From contig NZ_JABZFL010000030.1 of the NCBI RefSeq assembly GCF_014237455.1, positions 62,001 to 126,000 on the forward strand: DNA of 64,000 nt, given 5' to 3'. A program made the position numbers and the translations under genes. The notes under the pieces are model-generated. The model was not told where the DNA came from, did no database searches, and saw nothing but the letters and a program-made list of their open reading frames with translations. Numbering within the stretch: position 1 is the first letter of the stretch; every line of letters begins with the position of its first letter. This stretch comes from Desulfobacula sp. (GTDB lineage: Bacteria; Desulfobacterota; Desulfobacteria; Desulfobacterales; Desulfobacteraceae). Positions 1-7,576 of this stretch are shown piece after piece.

Positions 1-1
1 T

Positions 2-508
2 TCCAGCCCGATTCCCTATGAAGGGCCCCTGTCTTCCGAGCACACGGAATATATCGGGAAAGCCTGGGAGGTTTTCTGGCAGGAAAACTGCTATATGGGA
101 GTAGACTGTCTGGGTATCTGCAAGTACCACACCACTTTCCTTGGCGCGACACTGCCAAATTTTGAAGACTGGCCAAAAGTGCTGTATTACAACACCGGGC
201 TTGAATTCACACCTGAAGAGCTGTGGGATATTTCAGAACGCTGCAACATGGTAGAAAGACTTTTCAACTTAAGGGAAGGTTTGACTAGAGATGACCTTGA
301 AAAGGGCGATATGATCAATCATCGGTATTTTGATGAGCCCTGCAGAAGAGGTGCACCTGATGTTGTTGGACTAACAATAGACAGGGAGAAATTCACCGTG
401 ATGATTGATGAATTTTATGAGCACAAAGGACTTGATAAAAAAGGCAAACCAAAGGCAAAAACCCTGAAGCGGCTTGGGCTGGCAAATGAGCCCTCTCATA
501 TGCTGTAA
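2..508 (+). CDS. Aldehyde:ferredoxin oxidoreductase, C-terminal part (5' truncated by window)
   Basis: The reading frame is open from base 2, so the ORF-track start at 95 is internal and the gene begins outside the window. About 168 C-terminal residues are visible. They carry the AOR-type motif DCLGICKY, whose cysteine belongs to the family's set of [4Fe-4S] ligands next to the tungstopterin, followed by the usual helical C-terminal domain (LEFTPEELWDISERC). AOR enzymes oxidise aldehydes to acids, or run in reverse, with ferredoxin as electron carrier. A four-cluster ferredoxin gene follows after 20 bases and a MoaD-like gene lies nearby, which fits. The substrate cannot be told from this fragment. 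Confidence 0.9.
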   Translation, partial: SSPIPYEGPLSSEHTEYIGKAWEVFWQENCYMGVDCLGICKYHTTFLGATLPNFEDWPKVLYYNTGLEFTPEELWDISERCNMVERLFNLREGLTRDDLEKGDMINHRYFDEPCRRGAPDVVGLTIDREKFTVMIDEFYEHKGLDKKGKPKAKTLKRLGLANEPSHML

Positions 509-528
509 AAGTTTGAAAGGAGTATATC

Positions 529-1029
529 ATGGAAAATAAGGAGAAAGTCCTTATGATAAACCCTGAAAAATGTACAGGGTGCAGGTTATGTGAACTGGTA
601 TGTGCGGTTAAACATGACGGGGTTTCCAACCCTGCCAGAAGCCGTATAAGAGTGATGAAATGGGAAATGGACGGGGTTTATATCCCCATGGCCTGCCAGC
701 AGTGCCAGGATGCGCCGTGCATGGGTGTCTGCCCTGCCAATGCGATTTCCCGCAATGATGAGCTCAACACAATTGAAGTGGATTATGACAAATGTATCGG
801 CTGCCGCTCATGCGTAGCAGTCTGTCCATTTGGTGCCATGGGTTTCAATTCTATTGACAGAAAGGTCTTCAAGTGTGATCTGTGTGATGGAGATCCCCAG
901 TGCGTCAGATTCTGTGAAGTTGGAGCCATTGAGTATGTTGATGCAGATGATGTTGCCATCTTTAAAAAACAGGAAGCAGCTGTAAAATTGCATGCAACAA
1001 GCCATAAGGTTGCTTTGAAAGAAGCATAG
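529..1029 (+). CDS. 4Fe-4S ferredoxin, AOR-associated (HycB/NrfC-type)
   Basis: A 166-residue iron-sulfur protein with four cysteine groups: CTGCRLCELVC near the N-terminus, CQQCQDAPCMGVCP, CIGCRSCVAVCP, and CDLCDGDPQCVRFC. This is the layout of polyferredoxin electron-transfer subunits that bind up to four [4Fe-4S] clusters. There is no signal peptide, so it should act in the cytoplasm. It lies 20 bases behind the AOR gene and has a good ribosome binding site (AAAGGAG), so it is very probably the electron acceptor or donor subunit for that enzyme. A strong hairpin closes the unit downstream. Confidence 0.9.
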   Translation: MENKEKVLMINPEKCTGCRLCELVCAVKHDGVSNPARSRIRVMKWEMDGVYIPMACQQCQDAPCMGVCPANAISRNDELNTIEVDYDKCIGCRSCVAVCPFGAMGFNSIDRKVFKCDLCDGDPQCVRFCEVGAIEYVDADDVAIFKKQEAAVKLHATSHKVALKEA

Positions 1030-1064
1030 CTTTATAAAATCTTTCATAAGGTTTTAAGTTAGTT

Positions 1065-1106
1065 TATACTGCGCGTTCCAGAAAATAGTCTGGAACGCGC
1101 AGTATA
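1065..1106. terminator. Hairpin, probable terminator after the AOR-ferredoxin unit
   Basis: A perfect 17-bp inverted repeat (arms TATACTGCGCGTTCCAG and its complement) encloses an 8-base loop, AAAATAGT. On the plus strand it is followed only by a short ATTTT, so the U-tract is weak. It lies between the ferredoxin gene (+) and the convergent MoaD-like gene (-), and may stop transcription from both sides. Confidence 0.6.
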
Positions 1107-1207
1107 ATTTTGGAGATTTAAAATTTGAGTAGTGAGTTATGAGAAAAAGCTGTTTTGTAAAACACCTGATTTATTGGAGGTAATGTGACTTAAAAAATAT
1201 AAGAAAA

Positions 1208-1480
1208 TCAGCCGCCTGCAAGAAAGGTAATAATCTGGATCTCATCGCCATCTTTCACCTTTTTTCCCAACTCTCCGGGATATGCGCTCTCTTTGTTCAG
1301 GTAGATTTCAATATAATGGACCAATTCACCTTTTTTATCAAATATCTCCTTTTCCATGCCTGGATACAAGGCAACAAAATTGTTTAATGCTTCGCCAACA
1401 GTGCTTCCTTCAACTGTTATTGTTTTTTTGCCATTGGTGTGCCGGCGGTGGGTAACATGCATATGTATGGTTATGCTCAT
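1208..1480 (-). CDS. MoaD/ThiS-family sulfur carrier protein
   Basis: A 90-residue protein with the ubiquitin-like fold signature of MoaD/ThiS: a 'VKDGDEIQIITFLAGG' end with the terminal Gly-Gly that is adenylated and thiocarboxylated in this family. Such proteins deliver sulfur for the dithiolene of the pterin cofactor. Placement beside an AOR gene suggests a role in making the tungsten/molybdenum pterin for that enzyme. It is transcribed towards the AOR-ferredoxin unit and has its own ribosome binding site (AAGGATAA). A ThiS-like role in thiamine synthesis is possible, but no thi gene is nearby. Confidence 0.8.
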   Translation of the reverse strand: MSITIHMHVTHRRHTNGKKTITVEGSTVGEALNNFVALYPGMEKEIFDKKGELVHYIEIYLNKESAYPGELGKKVKDGDEIQIITFLAGG

Positions 1481-1626
1481 TCCAATTTATCCTTGCTGAT
1501 CCCTTTATGCTATAAAAAAGCTTATTTACTTTTGAAGGTTGATTCTCTTTGTTTTTATTAATAGAATATTCCGGTCATGAACACAATGATTTTTTGGCTT
1601 TAATATAGCTATATCGTGATCCGATC

Positions 1627-1655
1627 TTGACAATAAATTGGCCTTGGTTTAATGT
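1627..1655 (+). promoter_or_regulatory. Sigma70-type promoter upstream of the DUF6125-like/transcarboxylase run
   Basis: TTGACA, a 17-base spacer and TAATGT lie about 58 bases before the start at 1713. The -35 is a perfect consensus and the -10 matches at 4 of 6 positions. No other promoter-like site was noticed before the plus-strand genes up to 7028, so it may drive the whole run. Confidence 0.5.
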
Positions 1656-1712
1656 TGCCGGAACGTTTAATGATACTAACGTGTTAAGATTATTAAAAAA
1701 GGAACTGAACTT

Positions 1713-2459
1713 ATGAAAAATGAAAATTTTGATCTCTCAAGTCTGGATAAAACTTTGAAACCAAGATTGATTGTTGACATGCTGACTAGAATTGTAGTTC
1801 ACTACAGTTTTTGGTTTACCGAAGTCAGGCACCAGATGGGCATGGACAAGGCCTTGGAAGTTCTTGAAAAGGCGACAAAAAAAAGCATTTCGATTGGATT
1901 GAAAAGATTTTCAAGTGTTTTGGATTTTGAGCTTGAAGATGGTTTGCCTAAGGCATTGGTGGAAATGGAGGAAGAAAAGATTGAGGCCCTGATAGGTGCC
2001 GTGGCAAAAAATTGGCTGGTAAATGACGGCGTATGGTTTCAGGCTGTTGAATTTGATAATGGGATGAATGATGCTAAACGGTGTAATGATTCCTGTTGGG
2101 CGCAGTTTTCTCCCTATGAAGCATTTGCCATAAAAAAATTTTTGGAACTGGATGATGACTGTGGGCTTGAAGGATTAAAAAAAGCCTTAAATTTCAGGAT
2201 GTATTCAGTTATTAATGTGCAATCTATTGTTGACGAGGGGCCCCAAAGTTTTGTATTCCAGATGAATGACTGCAGGGTTCAGTCTGCAAGAAAAAGAAAG
2301 AAATTGGATGATTATCCTTGTAAGTCTGCAGGCTTGGTTGAATATGAATATTTCGCAAGGTCTATTGATAAAAGGATAGAAACCGAATGTATCGGATGTC
2401 CGCCGGACAAACATCCGGAAGAGTGGTTTTGTGCATGGCGGTTTAAGTTAAAAGAATAA
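1713..2459 (+). CDS. Conserved cytosolic protein, DUF6125-like
   Basis: A 248-residue soluble protein with no signal peptide or membrane segment. The C-terminal third has a conserved-looking set of charged and cysteine residues: a 'RVQSARKRK' stretch, then DYPCKSAG, ECIGCPPD and EEWFCAWRF. From memory this pattern matches the DUF6125 family, common in anaerobic deltaproteobacteria; I cannot confirm this without a search. The cysteines could bind a metal or cluster, but this is inference. The gene lies 36 bases before the carboxyltransferase gene and so probably shares its transcript. No reaction can be assigned. Confidence 0.65.
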   Translation: MKNENFDLSSLDKTLKPRLIVDMLTRIVVHYSFWFTEVRHQMGMDKALEVLEKATKKSISIGLKRFSSVLDFELEDGLPKALVEMEEEKIEALIGAVAKNWLVNDGVWFQAVEFDNGMNDAKRCNDSCWAQFSPYEAFAIKKFLELDDDCGLEGLKKALNFRMYSVINVQSIVDEGPQSFVFQMNDCRVQSARKRKKLDDYPCKSAGLVEYEYFARSIDKRIETECIGCPPDKHPEEWFCAWRFKLKE

Positions 2460-2495
2460 AGACATACGGATAAATAATAAGGAAGGGTTTGTATT

Positions 2496-4049
2496 ATGGG
2501 AGTTACATCTGACAGGATCCAGGAGTTGAAACAAAAAGAACAGCAGATAATGGGAATGGGTGGAGAAAAATCGCTTGAAAAACGACGGGAAAAGGGGGTA
2601 CTCAATGCCAGACAAAGGCTTGATATCCTGTTTGATGAGGGAACCTTCAGGGAATTGGATATGTTTGTCACTCATAGATGTACCAATTTTGGGATGGAAA
2701 ATATAGAAGTCCCGGCGGATGGCGTGGTGACAGGACATGGCAAAGTGGAGGGTAGAATTGTATTTGCCTATGCCCAGGATTTTACGGCAAGAGCAGGGTC
2801 GTTAGGGGAAATGCAGGCCAAAAAGATTTGTAAAGTCATGGATATGGCGTTAAAGTCGGGCGCTCCTATCATCGGTATGAACGATTCAGGCGGCGCAAGA
2901 ATTCAGGAAGGAATCGATGCCTTGTCCGGATATGGTGAAATTTTCTTCAGGAATTCAGCCGCATCAGGTGTCATCCCTCAGATTTCAGCCATCATGGGAC
3001 CCACAGCCGGTGGTGCGGTTTACTCACCTGCCATGACAGATTTTATTTTCATGGTCAAAGAATCCAGCTACATGTTTATTACAGGGCCCAATGTCATTAA
3101 GGCTGTAACCGGAGAAGAAATTACCTTTGAAGACCTTGGCGGCGCCATGACCCACAATGAGAAATCAGGCGTGGCACAATTTGCCTGTGAGTCTGATGAA
3201 GATGCCATTGTGCAGATGAGAAAACTCTTATCCTATCTGCCGTCCAATAACATGGAAGATCCCCCCTATTTGCCGTCTACAGATGATCCCAACCGCATGG
3301 ATGAGTCTTTAGATTCAATCATACCGGACAATCCCAACAGGGGTTATGATATCAAGGATGTGATTACCTCCATTGTGGATGATGGAGAATATTTTGAGCC
3401 TCACCAGTATTATGCTAAAAATATTGTCATCTGTTTTGCAAGACTCAACGGACGTTCCATTGGTATTATTGCCAATCAGCCCAATTACCTGGCAGGATGC
3501 CTCGATATAGATGCATCTGATAAAGCCACCCGATTTATCAGATTCTGCGATGCATTCAATATCCCCATGCTGACCATTGCCGATGTTCCGGGTTATCTGC
3601 CGGGAAGTAACCAGGAGTGGGGAGGGATTATTCGGCATGGGGCAAAGCTTTTATGGTGTTATTCGGAGGCAACTGTTCCCAAACTTTTGCTGGTTGTAAG
3701 AAAAGATTATGGTGGATCTTACCTTGCCATGTGCTCAAAACATCTGGGAGCGGATATGGCTTTTGCATGGCCGAGTGCCCAGATTGCCGTTATGGGTGCT
3801 GAAGGAGCAGCCAACATTATCCATGCAAAAGAGATTAAAGCGGCTGATGATTCGGTTGCAAAGCGCAAAGAAAAAATTGAGGAGTATAATGAGAAATTTT
3901 CCAACCCGTATTGCGCTGCGGCAAGGGGGTACGTGGATGCGGTAATTCAACCTTCTGAAACCCGGCCCCGGCTCATTGATGCCCTTGAGGCCATGGCAAC
4001 AAAAAGAGAGTTAAGACCGGCTAAAAAACATGGGAATATACCCGTATAG
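2496..4049 (+). CDS. Acyl-CoA carboxyltransferase (methylmalonyl-CoA transcarboxylase 12S / MmdA / PccB family)
   Basis: A 517-residue carboxyltransferase with the crotonase-like double domain of biotin-dependent acyl-CoA carboxylases. The N-terminal half has MNDSGGARIQEGIDALSGYGEIF and a 'GPTAGGAVYSPA' oxyanion loop, the C-terminal half GYLPGSNQEWGGIIRHGAKLL. The length is normal for PccB, MmdA and the 12S transcarboxylase subunit. With the 5S-type/biotin-carrier protein encoded 276 bases downstream, the most economical reading is methylmalonyl-CoA:pyruvate transcarboxylase: CO2 moves between methylmalonyl-CoA and pyruvate by way of biotin. A role as a decarboxylase or propionyl-CoA carboxylase subunit remains possible, because no biotin carboxylase or membrane pump subunit is seen here. 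Confidence 0.88.
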   Translation: MGVTSDRIQELKQKEQQIMGMGGEKSLEKRREKGVLNARQRLDILFDEGTFRELDMFVTHRCTNFGMENIEVPADGVVTGHGKVEGRIVFAYAQDFTARAGSLGEMQAKKICKVMDMALKSGAPIIGMNDSGGARIQEGIDALSGYGEIFFRNSAASGVIPQISAIMGPTAGGAVYSPAMTDFIFMVKESSYMFITGPNVIKAVTGEEITFEDLGGAMTHNEKSGVAQFACESDEDAIVQMRKLLSYLPSNNMEDPPYLPSTDDPNRMDESLDSIIPDNPNRGYDIKDVITSIVDDGEYFEPHQYYAKNIVICFARLNGRSIGIIANQPNYLAGCLDIDASDKATRFIRFCDAFNIPMLTIADVPGYLPGSNQEWGGIIRHGAKLLWCYSEATVPKLLLVVRKDYGGSYLAMCSKHLGADMAFAWPSAQIAVMGAEGAANIIHAKEIKAADDSVAKRKEKIEEYNEKFSNPYCAAARGYVDAVIQPSETRPRLIDALEAMATKRELRPAKKHGNIPV

Positions 4050-4058
4050 GACAAAGGG

Positions 4059-4280
4059 ATGAAAATGGATAAAAAGAAACTATCTGCAGCCACGGCTGCT
4101 GTATTTGCCTACATCAAGACATCTGAAGAAGTGGCTTTAATTCCCGGAGCTCCTGAATTGGTTCAGGAATTTGCAGTACAATCCGGACAGGTTATTCAAC
4201 AAAATAATATCTGGGGAATATCAGGACGGCAGACCCATATGCAGGCCAATTCAATGATACAGATGCGAATATTTAAATAA
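4059..4280 (+). CDS. Small carboxylase-associated subunit
   Basis: A 73-residue protein between the 12S-type and 5S-type genes. It begins with a short basic stretch and 'AAVFAYIKTSEE', and ends with a W-G-x-SGRQ-x-MQ-x-N-x-M-x-Q-x-R pattern. I associate this ending with small accessory (OadG-like C-terminal or epsilon-like) subunits of biotin-dependent carboxylases in deltaproteobacteria, from memory. It lacks the N-terminal membrane helix of true OadG, so it is probably a soluble assembly or bridging subunit. The start could also be the ATG at 4065, which has AAAGGG at six bases; AGGA serves the first ATG. Confidence 0.65.
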   Translation: MKMDKKKLSAATAAVFAYIKTSEEVALIPGAPELVQEFAVQSGQVIQQNNIWGISGRQTHMQANSMIQMRIFK

Positions 4281-4324
4281 TTAAATTATTAATAATAAAA
4301 AATAAATTATTCAGGAGAAAATAA

Positions 4325-6325
4325 ATGAGTGAGCACACCCAAGTTCAAATGGCTGAAATGAAATATGATAAAGACAGGCCAGAGGCTAAGCATCGATTGA
4401 TGATTGAGGATATATCCCTGCGTGACGGGCACCAGTCTCTTTTTGCCACAAGGGGAAGAACAGAAGACATGATCCCTGTTGCAGAAAGAATGGATGAAAT
4501 CGGCTTCTGGGCAGTTGAAGTCTGGGGCGGTGCCACCTTTGATACCATGCACCGTTTTCTGGGGGAAGATCCCTGGGAAAGACTTAGGACACTTAAAAGA
4601 TATTTTAAAAAGACCCCGTTCTCAATGCTCTTGAGAGGCCAGAATCTTGTGGGCTATAGAAACTATGCAGATGATGTGGCAAAGCTGTTTGTGAAAAAGA
4701 CCGTTGATAACGGGATGGAGGTCTTCAGAACCTTTGACGCCTTAAATGATTTTAGAAATTTCGAAACTGTCGTCCCGGTGATCAAGGAGTGTGGTGCTCA
4801 TTTTCAGGGCTGTATCTGTTATTCACTGACTGAACCTAGAATCGGCGGTGATGTGTATAATCTTGACTATTATATTAAGAAAGCAAAAGAACTTGAAGAT
4901 ATGGGTGCAGACAGTATTTGTATCAAGGATATGGCAGGGCTTATCGCACCCTATGATGCTTATAAGCTTGTCAAAGCCTTAAAAGATAATGTGAAACCAT
5001 TGATTCATCTTCACAGTCATTTTACATCCGGCATGTCGCCCATGAGTCATTTCAAGGCCATTGAGGCAGGGGTTGATATCATTGACACCTGCTTGACACC
5101 TTATGCCTATCGGACATCCCATGCAGCGCTGGAACCCTTTGTCATGTCACTTCTCGGCACCAACAGGGATACGGGATTTGATATCAATGCCCTGGCTGAT
5201 ATAAATGAGACTCTGGAAAAGGAAGTGATGCCCAAATACAAGCACCTCTTAGATGATACCAAGGTGTCTGGTATTGACATCAATGTCCTGCTTCATCAGA
5301 CACCCGGCGGCATGCTCTCCAACCTTGTGAATCAGTTAAAGGAAATGGATGCCCTGGATAAACTTGATGACGTCTACAAGGAGCTTCCAAAGGTCAGAAA
5401 AGAATTGGGCCAGGTTCCTCTGGTAACTCCGACAAGCCAGATCGTCGGTATCCAGACAGTTAACAACGTCCTGTTTGATACACCAGATGAACGATATAAA
5501 ATGATCACCGCCCAGGTTAAGGATTTGTGTTACGGACTGTATGGTAAAACAAGCGTACCCATTGATCCGGAAGTGCAGAAAAAAGCACTTAAAGGATATG
5601 AAAGAGGGGAAGACCCCATCGCCTGTCGACCTGCAGAAGTGCTTGAACCCGAACTTGAAAAAGCAAAAGAAGAAATTGGTGATCTGGCAGTGGATGATGA
5701 AGATCTTATTTTATATACGCTTTTTCCTGTTACGGGCAAAAAATATCTTATGCAAAAATATGGTAAAGAACAGGTTCCTGAAAGTATAAAACCCATTACG
5801 CTTGAGGATGTGGAAAAGCAGAACCAGATGATTGAAAAAGCCAAAAAAGGTGAACTGGTTGAAAAATCCAAGGTGGAAGATATGCCTGAAAAGAGCGAAT
5901 ACGCCCGCACCTTTAATGTCTTTGTAGAGGGTGAATATTTTGAAGTGGGTGTGGATGAAGTAGGGGGTGCTCCTGTTATTACTTACGCTGCCGCTGCCGC
6001 TCCTGCCCAACCAGCGCCGGTTGCACCTGCGGCGCCGGCACCGCCCGCTGCCCCTGCTGCTCCGAAACCTGCGCCTGCGGCTAAAGAAGAACCCGCATCT
6101 TCCGCCTCAGCTGGAACATCTGTAGCAGCACCTATGCCGGGTATGGTGATAAAATATGAAAAAAATGTGGGCGATTCAGTTAATGAAGGTGAAACTGTTG
6201 TCGTCATTGAAGCCATGAAAATGGAGAATGCACTGCCGGCACCCACAAGCGGCGTGGTTAAAGCTATTAATTATAATAGTGGAGATGCTGTTGCCAAAGG
6301 CGATGTGCTCGCTGTGATTGGGTAA
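4325..6325 (+). CDS. Carboxyltransferase 5S/PycB-type subunit fused to biotin carboxyl carrier
   Basis: A 666-residue protein. The N-terminal DRE-TIM barrel domain has the LRDGHQSLFATR metal-binding start, and GADSICIKDMAG and HLHSHFTSGMS further on. These are marks of the pyruvate/oxaloacetate site in PycB, OadA and the 5S transcarboxylase subunit. A conserved carboxylase domain follows, then an Ala/Pro-rich flexible linker around residues 560-590, and a biotinyl domain with the target lysine in AMKMEN. The protein would take CO2 to or from pyruvate/oxaloacetate and carry it on biotin to the 12S-type partner. A strong ribosome binding site (AGGAGAAAATAA) sets the start. Confidence 0.9.
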   Translation: MSEHTQVQMAEMKYDKDRPEAKHRLMIEDISLRDGHQSLFATRGRTEDMIPVAERMDEIGFWAVEVWGGATFDTMHRFLGEDPWERLRTLKRYFKKTPFSMLLRGQNLVGYRNYADDVAKLFVKKTVDNGMEVFRTFDALNDFRNFETVVPVIKECGAHFQGCICYSLTEPRIGGDVYNLDYYIKKAKELEDMGADSICIKDMAGLIAPYDAYKLVKALKDNVKPLIHLHSHFTSGMSPMSHFKAIEAGVDIIDTCLTPYAYRTSHAALEPFVMSLLGTNRDTGFDINALADINETLEKEVMPKYKHLLDDTKVSGIDINVLLHQTPGGMLSNLVNQLKEMDALDKLDDVYKELPKVRKELGQVPLVTPTSQIVGIQTVNNVLFDTPDERYKMITAQVKDLCYGLYGKTSVPIDPEVQKKALKGYERGEDPIACRPAEVLEPELEKAKEEIGDLAVDDEDLILYTLFPVTGKKYLMQKYGKEQVPESIKPITLEDVEKQNQMIEKAKKGELVEKSKVEDMPEKSEYARTFNVFVEGEYFEVGVDEVGGAPVITYAAAAAPAQPAPVAPAAPAPPAAPAAPKPAPAAKEEPASSASAGTSVAAPMPGMVIKYEKNVGDSVNEGETVVVIEAMKMENALPAPTSGVVKAINYNSGDAVAKGDVLAVIG

Positions 6326-6350
6326 GATCAAGCCCAAGGAGATTAATATA

Positions 6351-7028
6351 ATGACGTTTGAAACAAAAGAAGAACTTCTTGAAAAATATATAAAAATGGA
6401 CAAACCCAAATGTCCGCACTGTGATGTCGAGATGACATTGTGGGAAGTTCCCCCCATTAATTTCAGTGATGGCCTTGGCTGGGGAACCCCCTACCTGTTT
6501 GTTTGTTTTAATGATGAATGCGGGAGTTATAAAAAAGGATGGGATCATCTACAAGAAACAATGGAAATGGGCGCCTCCTATCGGTGTTATGTTGAACCGG
6601 GACAGAAAAATTTTGAATATATGCCTGTATTCAGTCCCACGGGAGCCACAGGCGGCAAACTGGATGAGGAAGCCCTGATCCGGGAAGAAGCCAAAAAAGA
6701 ACTTTTAAAACAGACCTTTTCAGTGTTAACCGATTATTATATTACAAAGGACTGGGATGAGATTTTAAAGATCTGTCTTGATCCAAAGATTCCGCCCAAG
6801 GCACGGCTCAAGGCGGCTGAAATGGTTGGGGAACTAGGCGATGCTGAAGCAGCAGAGCATTTGATCAATCATAAATTCCCTACTCCTGTCCTGCAAAAAG
6901 GGGTGAAAAAAGCCATAGAGCAGCTTCATGAAAGACATTATACCCGTGAATGCCCCTATTGTGCCGAGATCATTAAAAAACGGGCCACACTTTGCAAACA
7001 TTGCAATAAAGAGGTATCAAGGGCCTGA
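6351..7028 (+). CDS. Zinc-ribbon protein with HEAT-like segment
   Basis: I place the start at the ATG at 6351, behind CCAAGGAG, not at the ORF-track start 6318 that overlaps the previous gene; this gives 225 residues. There is a CPHC...CFNDEC pair near the N-terminus and a C-terminal CPYC...CKHC ribbon, so at least two zinc sites are likely. Between them is a short helical segment (KARLKAAEMVGELGDAEAAEHL) that resembles a HEAT/armadillo repeat. The function is unknown. Placement 25 bases after the biotin-carrier subunit suggests a factor linked to the carboxylase, for example in assembly, but that is inference. Confidence 0.7.
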   Translation: MTFETKEELLEKYIKMDKPKCPHCDVEMTLWEVPPINFSDGLGWGTPYLFVCFNDECGSYKKGWDHLQETMEMGASYRCYVEPGQKNFEYMPVFSPTGATGGKLDEEALIREEAKKELLKQTFSVLTDYYITKDWDEILKICLDPKIPPKARLKAAEMVGELGDAEAAEHLINHKFPTPVLQKGVKKAIEQLHERHYTRECPYCAEIIKKRATLCKHCNKEVSRA

Positions 7029-7060
7029 CAGCTCTAAACCGCCAATTTTTTGGCCAGACA

Positions 7061-7576
7061 CTAAATATTGACTTTTTCCATATTAAAAGAGCGGTAAATG
7101 ATCATTTCCCGCTCTTTTCTGTTTTTATCAAGAGGCTCAAATTCAATGGTTTCAATCAGTTTAAGAGCTTTTTCTTTTGATGGAATCGCATCAAGGCCCT
7201 GTCCTGCTTTTTTCCCGGAAAGCGTATCCAATATCATTGCATCCCTTGCATCCGTTGAAACGGCAAAGGGAATTTGATAGTCATAAATCAGCCTGGCACC
7301 GGCCAGGATTTCTCTTTCATAGGACCCGATAGATCCTGCCACACAGGTAATGGCCATCAATGCCTTTTTTCTGGAATATACAATCAGATCAATGGCTGAA
7401 ATATAGTCCTTGCCTTTAAACTGGACAATCAGTTCTTCATCCACCTTGATATTTTCTTTTGCATATCCTTTTTCATCGACCAGAAATTTTTCAAATATTT
7501 GTCTGCTGGCTTCAGGCCCTACATTTCTTACTGCTTTCCCGGTAATATAATCGGTGATAATATAATCAAAATTCAT
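7061..7576 (-). CDS. HSDR_N-like (PD-(D/E)xK fold) protein with lost active site
   Basis: A 171-residue protein resembling the stand-alone type I restriction HsdR N-terminal domain: an early helix, 'GYAKENIKVDEELIVQ', then SAIDLIVYSRKK and a following strand. In active members that strand carries ExK; here it reads ALMAITCVAGS, so Glu and Lys appear replaced by Thr and Val while the first Asp (D63) stays. It is probably not a nuclease. Its ATG overlaps the gpmI stop codon, so translation is coupled to gpmI. There are no partner restriction-modification genes. Similar proteins are, as far as I recall, widespread in this bacterial group. Confidence 0.55.
   Translation of the reverse strand: MNFDYIITDYITGKAVRNVGPEASRQIFEKFLVDEKGYAKENIKVDEELIVQFKGKDYISAIDLIVYSRKKALMAITCVAGSIGSYEREILAGARLIYDYQIPFAVSTDARDAMILDTLSGKKAGQGLDAIPSKEKALKLIETIEFEPLDKNRKEREMIIYRSFNMEKVNI

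Noticed and set aside
5984-6110. Repeat-like GCN/CCN stretch that could be called a tandem repeat
   Set aside because: It encodes the flexible Ala/Pro linker before the biotinyl domain, a normal feature of these carriers.
5983-6246. 87-residue Ala/Gly-rich minus-strand ORF
   Set aside because: It is the antisense of the Ala/Pro linker in the biotin-carrier fusion; composition follows from the GC-rich linker codons and there is no ribosome binding site.
7041-7054. GCCAATTTTTTGGC hairpin between convergent genes
   Set aside because: A 5-bp stem with no following T-run; too weak to call a terminator.
7061-7576. Restriction-modification gene (HsdR-like)
   Set aside because: The catalytic E-x-K is missing, the protein is one small domain, and no methylase or specificity gene is present.
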